Source of the DNA: Candidatus Onthovicinus excrementipullorum
GTDB lineage: Bacteria; Bacillota; Clostridia; Oscillospirales; Acutalibacteraceae
Assembly: GCA_018712345.1 (NCBI GenBank)
Contig: DVHG01000019.1
Coordinates: 55,233-119,232, forward strand
Direction: 5' to 3'
DNA: 64,000 nt
Shown: positions 56,872-64,000 of the stretch, piece by piece
Layout of the letters: every line of letters begins with the position of its first letter
How positions within the stretch are numbered: position 1 is the stretch's first letter
The notes under the pieces: model-generated
What the model saw: the letters and a program-made list of their open reading frames with translations, nothing else
Told to the model about the DNA's origin: nothing
The model's database searches: none
Translations under genes and position numbers: made by a program

Positions 56872-56967
56872 AGTGTGATTGTATCATGCCTTTTTGGGTT
56901 CGTCAAGTATATAATTCGGACGAAATAGTTAAGCAGTTTTAGAACAAATGAAAGGAGAAAATTTGCT

Positions 56968-57108
56968 ATGATGTATGATTTTTCAATTAGCAAAGAACAA
57001 GCCCGCCAATTTGCCTATGACTGCTTCGATGTCATAATCCGTGACATCAAAATGATGGAAGAACAATCCCAAGGTTCTTCAGAAAACACACAACAAAATG
57101 TAGCTTAA
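56968..57108 (+). CDS. Small protein upstream of the primase gene
   Basis: 46 residues: MMYDFSISKEQARQFAYDCF, then an acidic-polar tail. AAAGGAGAAA lies upstream of two adjacent ATGs and it is 18 bases from the primase start, so they are probably cotranscribed. Function unknown. Confidence 0.5.
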   Translation: MMYDFSISKEQARQFAYDCFDVIIRDIKMMEEQSQGSSENTQQNVA

Positions 57109-57126
57109 AGTAAAGGAGTGAGAGTC

Positions 57127-59490
57127 ATGAATTTCAATAATATTCCTAATAAAATGAGAGCTTATAGAAATTGGATTGTATGGAGACTAGAAGATACAGG
57201 TCGAAAAAAGCCAACAAAAATCCCTTATTGCGTCCATGGCAGCCCTGCAAAAGTTAATGATCCCCGTACATGGGCAACATTCGATGAAGCGGTATGTGCT
57301 TGCCAAGAAGGCAGTTATAACGGTGTTGGATTCGTTTTTACAAATACCCCTTTCATAGGTGTTGATATAGACGGGTGTTTGGACAAATATTCAAAGGAAA
57401 TATCCTCAGAAGCCATACAAGTATTGGAAATAGCTAAAAGCTATACGGAATTATCTCAAAGCGGTAGTGGGCTACATATCATTTTAGAGGGCGCACTGCC
57501 TCAGGGCCGACGAAGAAATGGTAACTTTGAGATGTATGGAGAAGGTAGCAACCGGTATTTTGCTATAACCGGTGAATTGTATGGTGAGTATGAAGAGATT
57601 CGGAACGATCAACAGGCTATTAACACCATACATCAGCAATATATAGCTCTGCCTTGTAATTTATCTACGGAAACTAAACCACTTTCAAAAAAAGTGACGA
57701 ATTTAACAGATGACCAAATTATTGAACAAGCCTGTTCTGCTAAAAATGGTGGGCGTTTTTCAAGTTTGTGGGCAGGAAATATCTCGGAATACGATAATGA
57801 CCATAGCAGGGCAGACCTCGCTTTGTGTAGCATTCTGGCCTTTTGGTGTCAACGTGATTTTCAGCAAATCGATAGATTATTCCGTCAATCGGGACTAATG
57901 CGCCCAAAATGGGACGAGCTACACGGAAAAGAAACCTATGGCAATATGACGATTCAAGAAGCTGTAAAACATTGTGAGACAGTCTATACGGGAGGAATTC
58001 AAAATATGAACGCCGAAAAAGTTAATCCAAATGAAGAACAGTGGGAACAGCCAATCCCCTTTAATCGCATTAATATACCTGATTTCCCTGCCCATAGACT
58101 ACCCAAGCAATTGTCCGATTTTGTAGAGGCTTTATCCGAAAGCACACAAACACCAAATGAAATGGCTGGTGTGCTGTCTTTAGGTATATTGTCAACAGCT
58201 TTTCAATCACGTTATGTAGTTGAGCGTAATTCAGATTGGAAAGAGCAGTTATGTTTATATACCATAGCTGTTGCACCACCTGCTGACCGTAAAAGTGCTG
58301 TAATAAGAGCGTTAACTAAGCCGGTTTACGAATATGAAATGTCCCGGAAAGAAAATGAACGAAAAGAAGTTGCTAAAAATCGAGCAGAACGAGCAAACTT
58401 AGAGGCAGAATTGAAAAATGTCCGTAACAGAATCGGGAAAAAAGGAGAAAATGATATACAATGCCGCAAAAGAGTTGAAGAACTAACTTACCAATTAGAA
58501 TTTTTCAAGGATAGGTATCCTTATCAGCTATTTGCAGATGATATCACCCAGGAAAAACTAATAGTGACGATGGAAGAACAAAAAGGGTGTCTCACTGTTG
58601 CTAGTTCGGAAGGCGGGGTATTTGGTATGATGGCTGGACGTTATGATAAATCTTTGTCATTTGATGTATATTTAAAAGCACATTCTGGAGATTCTATCAC
58701 AGTTGAACGCATGGGAAGAAAAAAGAATAATATTCTGCATCCACGGTTATCTATGATATTAACTATTCAACCGGAAATTTTAAATGGTTTGATGGAAAAC
58801 AAAGCATTCAAAGAATGCGGCTTGTGCGCCCGCTTTTTATATGCAGTTTGCAGGTCAAAGATAGGTCACAGAAAAATTGCCCCTAATACAATATCCGAAG
58901 AAATAAAAGCATCATATAAAGATTTTATTTTCAAAATTTTTTCCAGTAAGAATTCCGGGGTTATTTATCTAAGCGAAGAAGCAATTCAGCTCTTCGATTC
59001 CTACATGGAAACAATTGAAAAACGATTAGTAAATGAATGGGATTGTATGCCAGATTGGGGCGGCAAATTAGCAGGAGCAACTTTAAGAATTTCTGCTTTG
59101 ATTCACGCTGCGGAAATGCCAGATAATGCCTCAGAACAACCGATTTCTTCTAAAACCATGAATAGAGCTATTGAAATCTCGGAATGCTTGAGTGCTCATG
59201 CTATAAAAGCTTATCAGATTATGTCTGTAGACAATAATCAAGAAAATGCAAAATATCTTTGGAAAAAAATTCAAAAAATTAATAAAGAAATATTCCGCCA
59301 AAATGAATTATTCGATATTTGTAAGGGAAAATTTAAAAAAGTTGAGGAAATGAGACCAGCTTTAAATCTACTTTCCGAAATGCACTATATCAATATTTCT
59401 GAAGTTAAGACAGGCGGAAAGGGAAGGCCGAGCACAAACATCGTTGTGAATCCACTAATAAAAAATAGTAATAATAGCAAAAATAAATAG
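57127..59490 (+). CDS. PrimPol-DUF3987 replication protein
   Basis: 787 residues. The N-terminal archaeo-eukaryotic primase/polymerase domain (about 10-170) has VDID (motif I), SGSGLHI (S-x-H, motif II) and RYFAITG (motif III). A helical linker region follows (DHSRADLALCSILAFWCQRDFQQIDRLFRQSGLMRPKWDE), as in NrS-1-type polymerases. The C-terminal DUF3987 helicase-like domain (310-780) starts with APPADRKSAVIRAL, a degenerate P-loop usual for that family. Initiates replication of an integrative element or satellite. ATG 57127 is preferred to GTG 57118 by spacing to AAGGAG. Confidence 0.8.
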   Translation: MNFNNIPNKMRAYRNWIVWRLEDTGRKKPTKIPYCVHGSPAKVNDPRTWATFDEAVCACQEGSYNGVGFVFTNTPFIGVDIDGCLDKYSKEISSEAIQVLEIAKSYTELSQSGSGLHIILEGALPQGRRRNGNFEMYGEGSNRYFAITGELYGEYEEIRNDQQAINTIHQQYIALPCNLSTETKPLSKKVTNLTDDQIIEQACSAKNGGRFSSLWAGNISEYDNDHSRADLALCSILAFWCQRDFQQIDRLFRQSGLMRPKWDELHGKETYGNMTIQEAVKHCETVYTGGIQNMNAEKVNPNEEQWEQPIPFNRINIPDFPAHRLPKQLSDFVEALSESTQTPNEMAGVLSLGILSTAFQSRYVVERNSDWKEQLCLYTIAVAPPADRKSAVIRALTKPVYEYEMSRKENERKEVAKNRAERANLEAELKNVRNRIGKKGENDIQCRKRVEELTYQLEFFKDRYPYQLFADDITQEKLIVTMEEQKGCLTVASSEGGVFGMMAGRYDKSLSFDVYLKAHSGDSITVERMGRKKNNILHPRLSMILTIQPEILNGLMENKAFKECGLCARFLYAVCRSKIGHRKIAPNTISEEIKASYKDFIFKIFSSKNSGVIYLSEEAIQLFDSYMETIEKRLVNEWDCMPDWGGKLAGATLRISALIHAAEMPDNASEQPISSKTMNRAIEISECLSAHAIKAYQIMSVDNNQENAKYLWKKIQKINKEIFRQNELFDICKGKFKKVEEMRPALNLLSEMHYINISEVKTGGKGRPSTNIVVNPLIKNSNNSKNK

Positions 59491-59527
59491 AGAAAACTTA
59501 TTTTCACTATTTTTACTAATTAAATTT

Positions 59528-59570
59528 AAAAGCCATTGATTCCGTTTTTCGGTTTCAATGGCTTTTCTAA
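59528..59570 (+). terminator. Terminator after the PrimPol gene
   Basis: AAAGCCATTGA...TCAATGGCTTTT with an inner CCG/CGG, ending in a T-run; about 40 bases past the stop. Confidence 0.8.
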
Positions 59571-59589
59571 TATTTATGGTGTTTACCCG

Positions 59590-59802
59590 TTATTCTTCCA
59601 AACGATCATAATCTATCTCATAGGTATCTTCAACGTACTCCCCTTCGGGCAAATCATATTCCAACGTATTCACATATTGAAACGCTTCTTTCAGAGAACA
59701 GGCGGACACAGGAATAATCGCTCTCATCTGCCAAGTCACGGGGATTCTATAAATAACCTCTTCATTCGCATAAATCGGGCTGTAAACTTTTCTTCTTATC
59801 AT
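59590..59802 (-). CDS. Small protein, unknown
   Basis: 70 residues, acidic: RRKVYSPIYANEEVIYRIPVTWQM, then SLKEAFQYVNTLEYDLPEGEYVEDTYEID. Not recognised; the layout resembles small element-borne proteins. AGAAAGG is upstream of the ATG. Confidence 0.45.
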   Translation of the reverse strand: MIRRKVYSPIYANEEVIYRIPVTWQMRAIIPVSACSLKEAFQYVNTLEYDLPEGEYVEDTYEIDYDRLEE

Positions 59803-60006
59803 AAATATACTACCTTTCTAATTCGTGTAAATTTCGTTTTTAAGGCCGGTTTCATACTATCCGATAAATTTAGCAGACAACCGTTGTTCACACACCCAGG
59901 TTAGATGTCTCCCCGTTTTAAAAGGCAGTTTGACGGTTTCAAAATACCTTTGTAAAACAAAAAGCGGAACAATTTTCCTCTTGTTTAAAATTAAGGTTTC
60001 CCACAT

Positions 60007-60044
60007 AAAAATACCATCGCCCAATTTATCCTAGGCAATGGTAT
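60007..60044 (-). terminator. Terminator of the XRE regulator gene
   Basis: ATACCATTGCC and GGCGATGGTAT pair on the minus strand (one G-U), then TTTTATG. The stretch between it and 59803 shows no ORF or other feature that I can support. Confidence 0.7.
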
Positions 60045-60074
60045 ACATTCATCAATCTGTTTTTCTAAAATCAA

Positions 60075-60416
60075 TTATGATGATTTTGCTTTTTCTTCTT
60101 GATGATGATTCATGCGGACGAATACCCGACACTGTTCAAGGCAAATGGCCTTTTGTTCATCGGAAAGAGAACGAAAAATGCGCAGTAATTCTGCCTCTTG
60201 ATGATTAGAAATTTTTCCAGTGAAATTATCCAGAAGAAAATCGATTGATACATCAAAATAGTTGGCAAGAAGTTTTAAAGTAGCAAAATCCGGTTCCCGT
60301 GCATTTTGAACATAACTCCCCATAGTTGATGGAGCAATATTTAACTGTATAGCGAGCTCCTTTTGGGTCATTTCTCTTTCTTCAAGCAAAACACGCAAAT
60401 TCTCTCCAAAACTCAT
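60075..60416 (-). CDS. XRE-family repressor of the second island
   Basis: 113 residues: HTH in the first 65 (GENLRVLLEEREMTQKELAIQLNIAPSTMGSYVQNAREPDFATLKLLANYFDVSIDFLL) and a short helical C-terminus (SDEQKAICLEQCRVFV). Divergent from the gene at 60549; probably represses it through AACTC/GAGTT sites in the shared promoter region. GAGGTG precedes the ATG. Confidence 0.85.
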   Translation of the reverse strand: MSFGENLRVLLEEREMTQKELAIQLNIAPSTMGSYVQNAREPDFATLKLLANYFDVSIDFLLDNFTGKISNHQEAELLRIFRSLSDEQKAICLEQCRVFVRMNHHQEEKAKSS

Positions 60417-60482
60417 TTTATCACCTCTTTCTCAATTTTAAAAGAAGGAAGTGAAATAACAGGAAATAATCTACTATTAGAG

Positions 60483-60511
60483 TTGACAAAACTCGATAAG
60501 AGTTGTATTAT
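60483..60511 (+). promoter_or_regulatory. Promoter with AACTC/GAGTT operator
   Basis: TTGACA (60483-60488), 17 bases, TATTAT (60506-60511). Inside the spacer AACTC-GATAA-GAGTT is an inverted repeat, and a further GAGTT precedes TTGACA's A run, giving two overlapping dyads. A likely site for the divergent XRE repressor. Confidence 0.75.
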
Positions 60512-60548
60512 TGGAAATAAAGTATAATGTTGTTGGAGGACGAGAAAA

Positions 60549-61586
60549 ATGGCATTATTTGATAAAGCATTCAATAAATTTGCTGATTATAGTAACAAAT
60601 TAAACCATGGTGTCAATAAAGTTATAGGAAAAGATGTTTTTCCGGATATGAAAAAAATTGAAGAACCAAAAGAATTTCCTGCATATGATAGTTTCCCAGA
60701 ATATCCCAACCCCGCACCGGAACAATGGCCTGTTTTAACAGGAGAGGAGAAAACTTTTTCTTTAGATGGAAATACCCTTTTAGTTTCAGCACCATTAGAT
60801 GCTTGTATACAATACCGTATTTATTTTCGGACATCAGCCAAATACTATGCGGAACGTTTTAAATTTAAATATGAAAAATGCGTGCAGGATTTTGATAGTT
60901 TGCTCTACTATTTTTCTGATATGTATTTAGAGGGTTTGCAGGAAATGGTCACTAGAGCATATAGCTTGTTTTTGCCTTTTGGTATTTTTACCGTTGATGT
61001 TGAATCGTTTTCTGCTCAACATGTTGATACATATAAAAAAGCTGTTGATTCTTATACCGTGATGGCAGGTATTGAGCAATCTAAAAATCAAGCGGCAAAC
61101 AATCTCGGTAACAAAATAGGCGGAGCTATACAAATGCAAGGCGGCGGATTTGGATTTAAAGGTGCTATGAAAGGCATGGCACAAGCAGAGGCATTTAATC
61201 TTGGCATGGGCTTAATCGGAAAATATGTAGCCTCTCAGACTAAAATGACACAAGAAGATAAAGCAAAAGTTTTTGCGGAATTTAAGCAGGATATTTTTTT
61301 CCAAGAGGTTTATAGTGACTATTACAATGTTTTTTTCTCATGGGTTCAAACTTTGGCGGATAATGGAGTTTTGTCAGATACTACCACAAAAATTAACAAA
61401 GAATTTAATATGATTCTGTTAAATCTAAAAAATCCAATGTTTCCACAAGAAAAATTTGCAGAAGCACTTATTAATTTAATTTCTGTTAATCCATTTGTTC
61501 CAGAATGTTTTGACTTATTACAACAGAAGTATGGACAAACAGATGAAGGCCAAAAAATCATTGGATATTTTAGAGACATCAACTAA
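60549..61586 (+). CDS. Unknown protein, 345 residues
   Basis: Not recognised. Soluble N-terminal part with an acidic proline-rich stretch (EEPKEFPAYDSFPEYPNPAPEQWPVL, about 38-63), a helical middle (SAKYYAERFKFKYEKCVQDF, SYTVMAGIEQSKNQAANN) and a glycine/methionine-rich segment near 197-225 (GGAIQMQGGGFGFKGAMKGMAQAEAFNLGMGLIGKY) that could insert in or fold against a membrane. TTGGAGGACG precedes the ATG. It is under the island's repressor, with a second gene 11 bases after it. Confidence 0.55.
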   Translation: MALFDKAFNKFADYSNKLNHGVNKVIGKDVFPDMKKIEEPKEFPAYDSFPEYPNPAPEQWPVLTGEEKTFSLDGNTLLVSAPLDACIQYRIYFRTSAKYYAERFKFKYEKCVQDFDSLLYYFSDMYLEGLQEMVTRAYSLFLPFGIFTVDVESFSAQHVDTYKKAVDSYTVMAGIEQSKNQAANNLGNKIGGAIQMQGGGFGFKGAMKGMAQAEAFNLGMGLIGKYVASQTKMTQEDKAKVFAEFKQDIFFQEVYSDYYNVFFSWVQTLADNGVLSDTTTKINKEFNMILLNLKNPMFPQEKFAEALINLISVNPFVPECFDLLQQKYGQTDEGQKIIGYFRDIN

Positions 61587-61597
61587 GAGGAAGAATT

Positions 61598-62020
61598 ATG
61601 TGGAAATTCTCTAAAGAAAAAGACACACCAGAAAAAAACAGGATGAATGAATTACATATCCGAATAGCAGAAGTCTTGATAGAATGCGCTCGGCAACAGC
61701 AAACCATTACTTATGAAGATTTGTGCCAAGCTATTCATTATCCGGCTCTGCGTGCAGTTGGTAAAGAATTGGGTAAACTGTCAGAATTTACACATGATAA
61801 GTACGGTATCTTTATTTCCGTACTGGTCGTGACAAAAGAAACACAGAATACTTCTAATCCTACCCCCGGCAGTGGCTTTTACTTAGCGTATGCCGATGTT
61901 TGCGGAACATCTGACAATCCCGATATGGAGAAAATCACAATAGAACAACGGGAAAAAGCGTTTCATCAAGATTGGAGTAATCTCATAGAAGAATTGCGGG
62001 CAGAAATCAGACATAGTTAG
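61598..62020 (+). CDS. Unknown protein, 140 residues
   Basis: Not recognised. A winged-helix-like N-terminus (NELHIRIAEVLIECARQQQTITYEDLCQAIHYPALRAVGKELGKLSEF) suggests DNA binding or a fold like alkyltransferase-related proteins; the C-terminus is acidic. It forms an operon with the 345-residue gene. Confidence 0.5.
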   Translation: MWKFSKEKDTPEKNRMNELHIRIAEVLIECARQQQTITYEDLCQAIHYPALRAVGKELGKLSEFTHDKYGIFISVLVVTKETQNTSNPTPGSGFYLAYADVCGTSDNPDMEKITIEQREKAFHQDWSNLIEELRAEIRHS

Positions 62021-62025
62021 ATTGG

Positions 62026-62062
62026 GACACCATTCTCCAATCGTGGAGGGTGGTGTCTTTTT
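62026..62062 (+). terminator. Terminator of the two-gene operon
   Basis: GACACCATTCTCC/GGAGGGTGGTGTC (62026-62057) followed by TTTTT. Confidence 0.8.
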
Positions 62063-62111
62063 GCTATTAAATCAAAGAGTTCATTTCGTTCATAATTTAA
62101 CAGTTAGGCAA

Positions 62112-62145
62112 ACAGCCGCAATCCAAAACGATTGCGGCTGTTTTA
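62112..62145 (+). terminator. Second terminator
   Basis: CAGCCGCAATC-CAAAAC-GATTGCGGCTG then TTTTAT. Perfect 11-base stem, about 55 bases after the first terminator. Confidence 0.75.
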
Positions 62146-62280
62146 TATAAAAGAAACTTAATATCTCCTCTTATTTATAAGCTTTTACTCATAAAATCCC
62201 GTTAATGATTTGTTAACGAATGCTTTGGGGAAGTTATATTATTATATATACGCCGGCAAAAAAAGAAAGGAGATTTCAAT

Positions 62281-62745
62281 ATGATTTACGGATATGCGAG
62301 ATGTTCTACAAATGAAAAACTGCAAGATATTAAGGAGAATAGAAAAATGAACGCAATTATTTATGCAAGACATGCGGACAAATCTATTGTAAGTGAACAA
62401 TTAGACTTTTGCAGACAATATGCAAAAGATAATGGAATTTTAGTTGTTGGCGAATATATTGAAAACACAAACAATCAAGATATGGAAGAACTAAACAAGA
62501 TAGTCAAAAACAGTGCATCTGGAAATTTTAATGCGATTATCATTTATACTTTTGACCGATTAGGAAGAAATTGTTTGAAAGTTCTCAATACGATTTCTAC
62601 ATTGAAAAACAATAATATAACAATTATTGTAGCAAGAGAGAATATGACACAACAACAGAAAGAGATGAGTACAAAAAATTGTGACAATTTAAACGGACGA
62701 TACATCAAGTTCCTTTGTAAAAGTGTACCTTTAACAATGCCCTAA
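62281..62745 (+). pseudogene. Degenerate serine recombinase N-terminal domain
   Basis: 154 residues. It has two overlapping beginnings: MIYGYARCSTNEKLQDI looks like a resolvase start, then MNAIIYARHADKSIVSEQLDFCRQYAKDNG begins again after AAGGAG (start 62347). In the second copy, where YAR-x-S is required, the sequence is YARHAD, so the nucleophile is gone. TFDRLGRN is kept. The frame ends after the catalytic domain with an unrelated tail. Either a decayed recombinase or a non-catalytic regulator. Confidence 0.6.
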
Positions 62746-62785
62746 AACGGGGTAGAAACCGTACAAATCAATGTTTGTAAACGTG

Positions 62786-62847
62786 TAAAAATAAATACAA
62801 ATATATTTGTAATATCAATTGACCTTTACAAACAAATATCTTATAAT
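62786..62847 (+). promoter_or_regulatory. Resolvase promoter with 16-base palindrome
   Basis: TTGACC (62819-62824), 17 bases, TATAAT (62842-62847). Upstream, TACAAATATATTTGTA (62786-62801) is a perfect palindrome, and GTTTGTAAA/TTTACAAAC copies flank it. These may be resolvase or repressor binding sites. Confidence 0.65.
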
Positions 62848-62879
62848 TATATCATCAGAAAAAAGGTGGTAATGATGAT

Positions 62880-63494
62880 ATGACTACAGAAACAAGAATT
62901 CATGGATATGCTCGTGTATCAAGCAAAGAGCAGAACGAAGCCCGACAAATAGCGGCTCTCAAAGAAGCCGGAGTAGCCGAGCGGGATATCTATATGGATA
63001 AGGTCAGCGGCAAGAATTTTGACAGGCCGGAATATCAGCGGCTTATGAATGTGATTCGTAAAGGGGATTTGATAGTTATCCTTTCCCTCGACCGTCTAGG
63101 CCGGAATTATACGGAAGTACAGGCGCAATGGAAATACATCACGAATGAGTTAGGCGCAGATATACAGGTGCTGGATATGCCATTGCTTGATACTAGAGCT
63201 AATAAGGACACCATAGACAGCCGATTTGTATCGGATTTGGTTTTACAGATTCTTTCCTATGTGGCGGCCAAGGAACGGGAAAATATCAAAGCAAGACAGG
63301 CGCAGGGCATAGCGAATGCAAAGGCCATTGGAAAACATCTAGGCCGACCGAGAGCCGAACGACCTGAACAATGGGACGAGATTTACAGCCAATGGAGAGA
63401 TAAGAAAATCACAGCCAAGGCGGCTATGAAAATCTTAGACTTGAAGCCCAACACATTTTATAAGTTTGTGAATGAGGAAAAAGAAAACGAGTAA
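62880..63494 (+). CDS. Serine resolvase/invertase
   Basis: 204 residues, full-length small serine recombinase: HGYARVSSKEQNEARQ (nucleophile Ser near 14-15), DKVSGKNFDRPEYQRLM, LSLDRLGRNYTEVQAQW, long E-helix LQILSYVAAKERENIKARQAQGIANAKAIGKHLGRPRAERP and C-terminal HTH (ITAKAAMKILDLKPNTFYKFVNEE). It resembles resolvases of conjugative and plasmid-borne elements. Good promoter and GGTGG site upstream. Confidence 0.9.
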   Translation: MTTETRIHGYARVSSKEQNEARQIAALKEAGVAERDIYMDKVSGKNFDRPEYQRLMNVIRKGDLIVILSLDRLGRNYTEVQAQWKYITNELGADIQVLDMPLLDTRANKDTIDSRFVSDLVLQILSYVAAKERENIKARQAQGIANAKAIGKHLGRPRAERPEQWDEIYSQWRDKKITAKAAMKILDLKPNTFYKFVNEEKENE

Positions 63495-63511
63495 GTAAGG
63501 AGGATTTTGTA

Positions 63512-63889
63512 ATGGTAGCCGTTATTTATGCCAGATACAGTGACAGCAAGCAGACAGAACAGAGCATTGAGGGACAGCTAAAGGTCTGTTATAAATACTG
63601 TGAAGCTAATGGCTATACGGTATTACAAGAATACATAGACCGAGCACAATCGGGCAAAACGGATAACAGGACACAGTTCAGAAAAATGCTGGCGGATAGC
63701 AAGAAAAAGCAGTTTGAAACGGTTGTTGTTTATGCGATTGACAGATTTGGAAGAAATGTATTGCAATCACTTCTTAACGAAAAAAGTCTACAAGATAATG
63801 GAGTCACAATTTGTTCAGCGACAGAGGATTTTCAAAATACACCAGCAGGAAGAATGCAGCGCAATATACATATGATTGTTTCTTATTAG
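63512..63889 (+). pseudogene. Truncated large serine recombinase
   Basis: 125 residues, only the first three quarters of a catalytic domain: VIYARYSDSKQTEQSIEGQ (Ser present), DRAQSGKTDNRTQFRKML, AIDRFGRN, and ICSATEDFQNTPAGRM where intact enzymes read ATEN-x-P-x-G. It then stops, without recombinase or zinc-ribbon domains. AAGGAGG precedes the ATG at 63512. Most likely the relic of the integrase of the second island. Confidence 0.7.
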
Positions 63890-63966
63890 GAACGCTGTAA
63901 ATACAAGGCTTTTCGGAGCCTACAATCCGAAAAAAATAATATTTGATCTATCACATTACGCAGAAA

Positions 63967-63998
63967 GCCGTCCAGGTGCTATCTTGGGCGGCTTTTTT
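63967..63998 (+). terminator. Terminator at the window end
   Basis: GCCG-T-CCA...TTGG-G-CGGC stem followed by TTTTTT. Confidence 0.75.
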
Positions 63999-64000
63999 GC

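Larger units (their letters stand above)
55990..64000. mobile_element. AT-rich second island next to the prophage (incomplete at window end)
   Basis: Base composition falls visibly compared with the host and prophage. Content: degenerate IS1595-like transposase, PrimPol-DUF3987 replication gene, XRE regulator, two unknown genes and three serine-recombinase genes. It resembles a decaying integrative element or phage satellite at the same tRNA hotspot. Its right end is outside the window; no terminal repeats were found. Confidence 0.6.

Overview
The window comes from the chromosome of an endospore-forming Firmicute of the class Clostridia, most likely an Oscillospiraceae/Ruminococcaceae relative. 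The evidence is a complete V/A-type ATPase operon, small CotF-like spore coat genes, a zinc-type L28, a T-box cysE-cysS operon and recA-recX-rimO-pgsA synteny. No species can be named from the sequence alone.

Host backbone (1-19343). A family 4 glycosyltransferase faces a small nucleotidyltransferase-fold gene. Two coat-like genes follow. The ATPase operon reads G-C-I-K-F-E-A-B-D on the minus strand from one promoter near 11600. Next comes cysE-cysS behind a T-box leader whose specifier reads UGC (Cys), then recA-recX-rimO-pgsA, rpmB, a gene of unknown function and tRNA-Lys(UUU).

Prophage (about 19344-55885, 36.5 kb). This is a siphovirus-type element with HK97-like head genes. It runs from a four-gene plus-strand cargo block (ParB/Srx-like, acidic protein, Zn-ribbon/AP2, HTH) through lysis, tail fibre and tip, tail tube, head and packaging genes. 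After these come a late promoter with helically phased repeats, methyltransferases and early genes (HUH-type Rep, SSB, small ORFs), a Cro/CI switch with four palindromic operators, a small metallopeptidase and a large serine integrase. The ten bases that end tRNA-Lys recur in the same codon phase near the 3' end of the integrase gene. Joining the two ends rebuilds a shorter integrase frame that stops inside a terminator loop, so the att sites can be placed closely.

Two autonomous units sit inside the tail operon (28057-28922). One is a membrane-anchored gene with its own promoter and terminator. The other is a short transcription unit, with promoter, 5' hairpin and terminator, that carries one solitary type I-C-like CRISPR repeat and no cas genes or spacers. 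It looks like a phage RNA anti-CRISPR and is the strongest candidate here for a little-described system.

Right end (55990-64000). A visibly AT-rich second mobile island lies on the other side of the tRNA hotspot. It holds an IS1595-like transposase that has lost its catalytic aspartates, a PrimPol-DUF3987 replication protein, an XRE repressor divergent from two unknown genes, and three serine-recombinase genes in a row, of which one has lost its catalytic serine and one is truncated.
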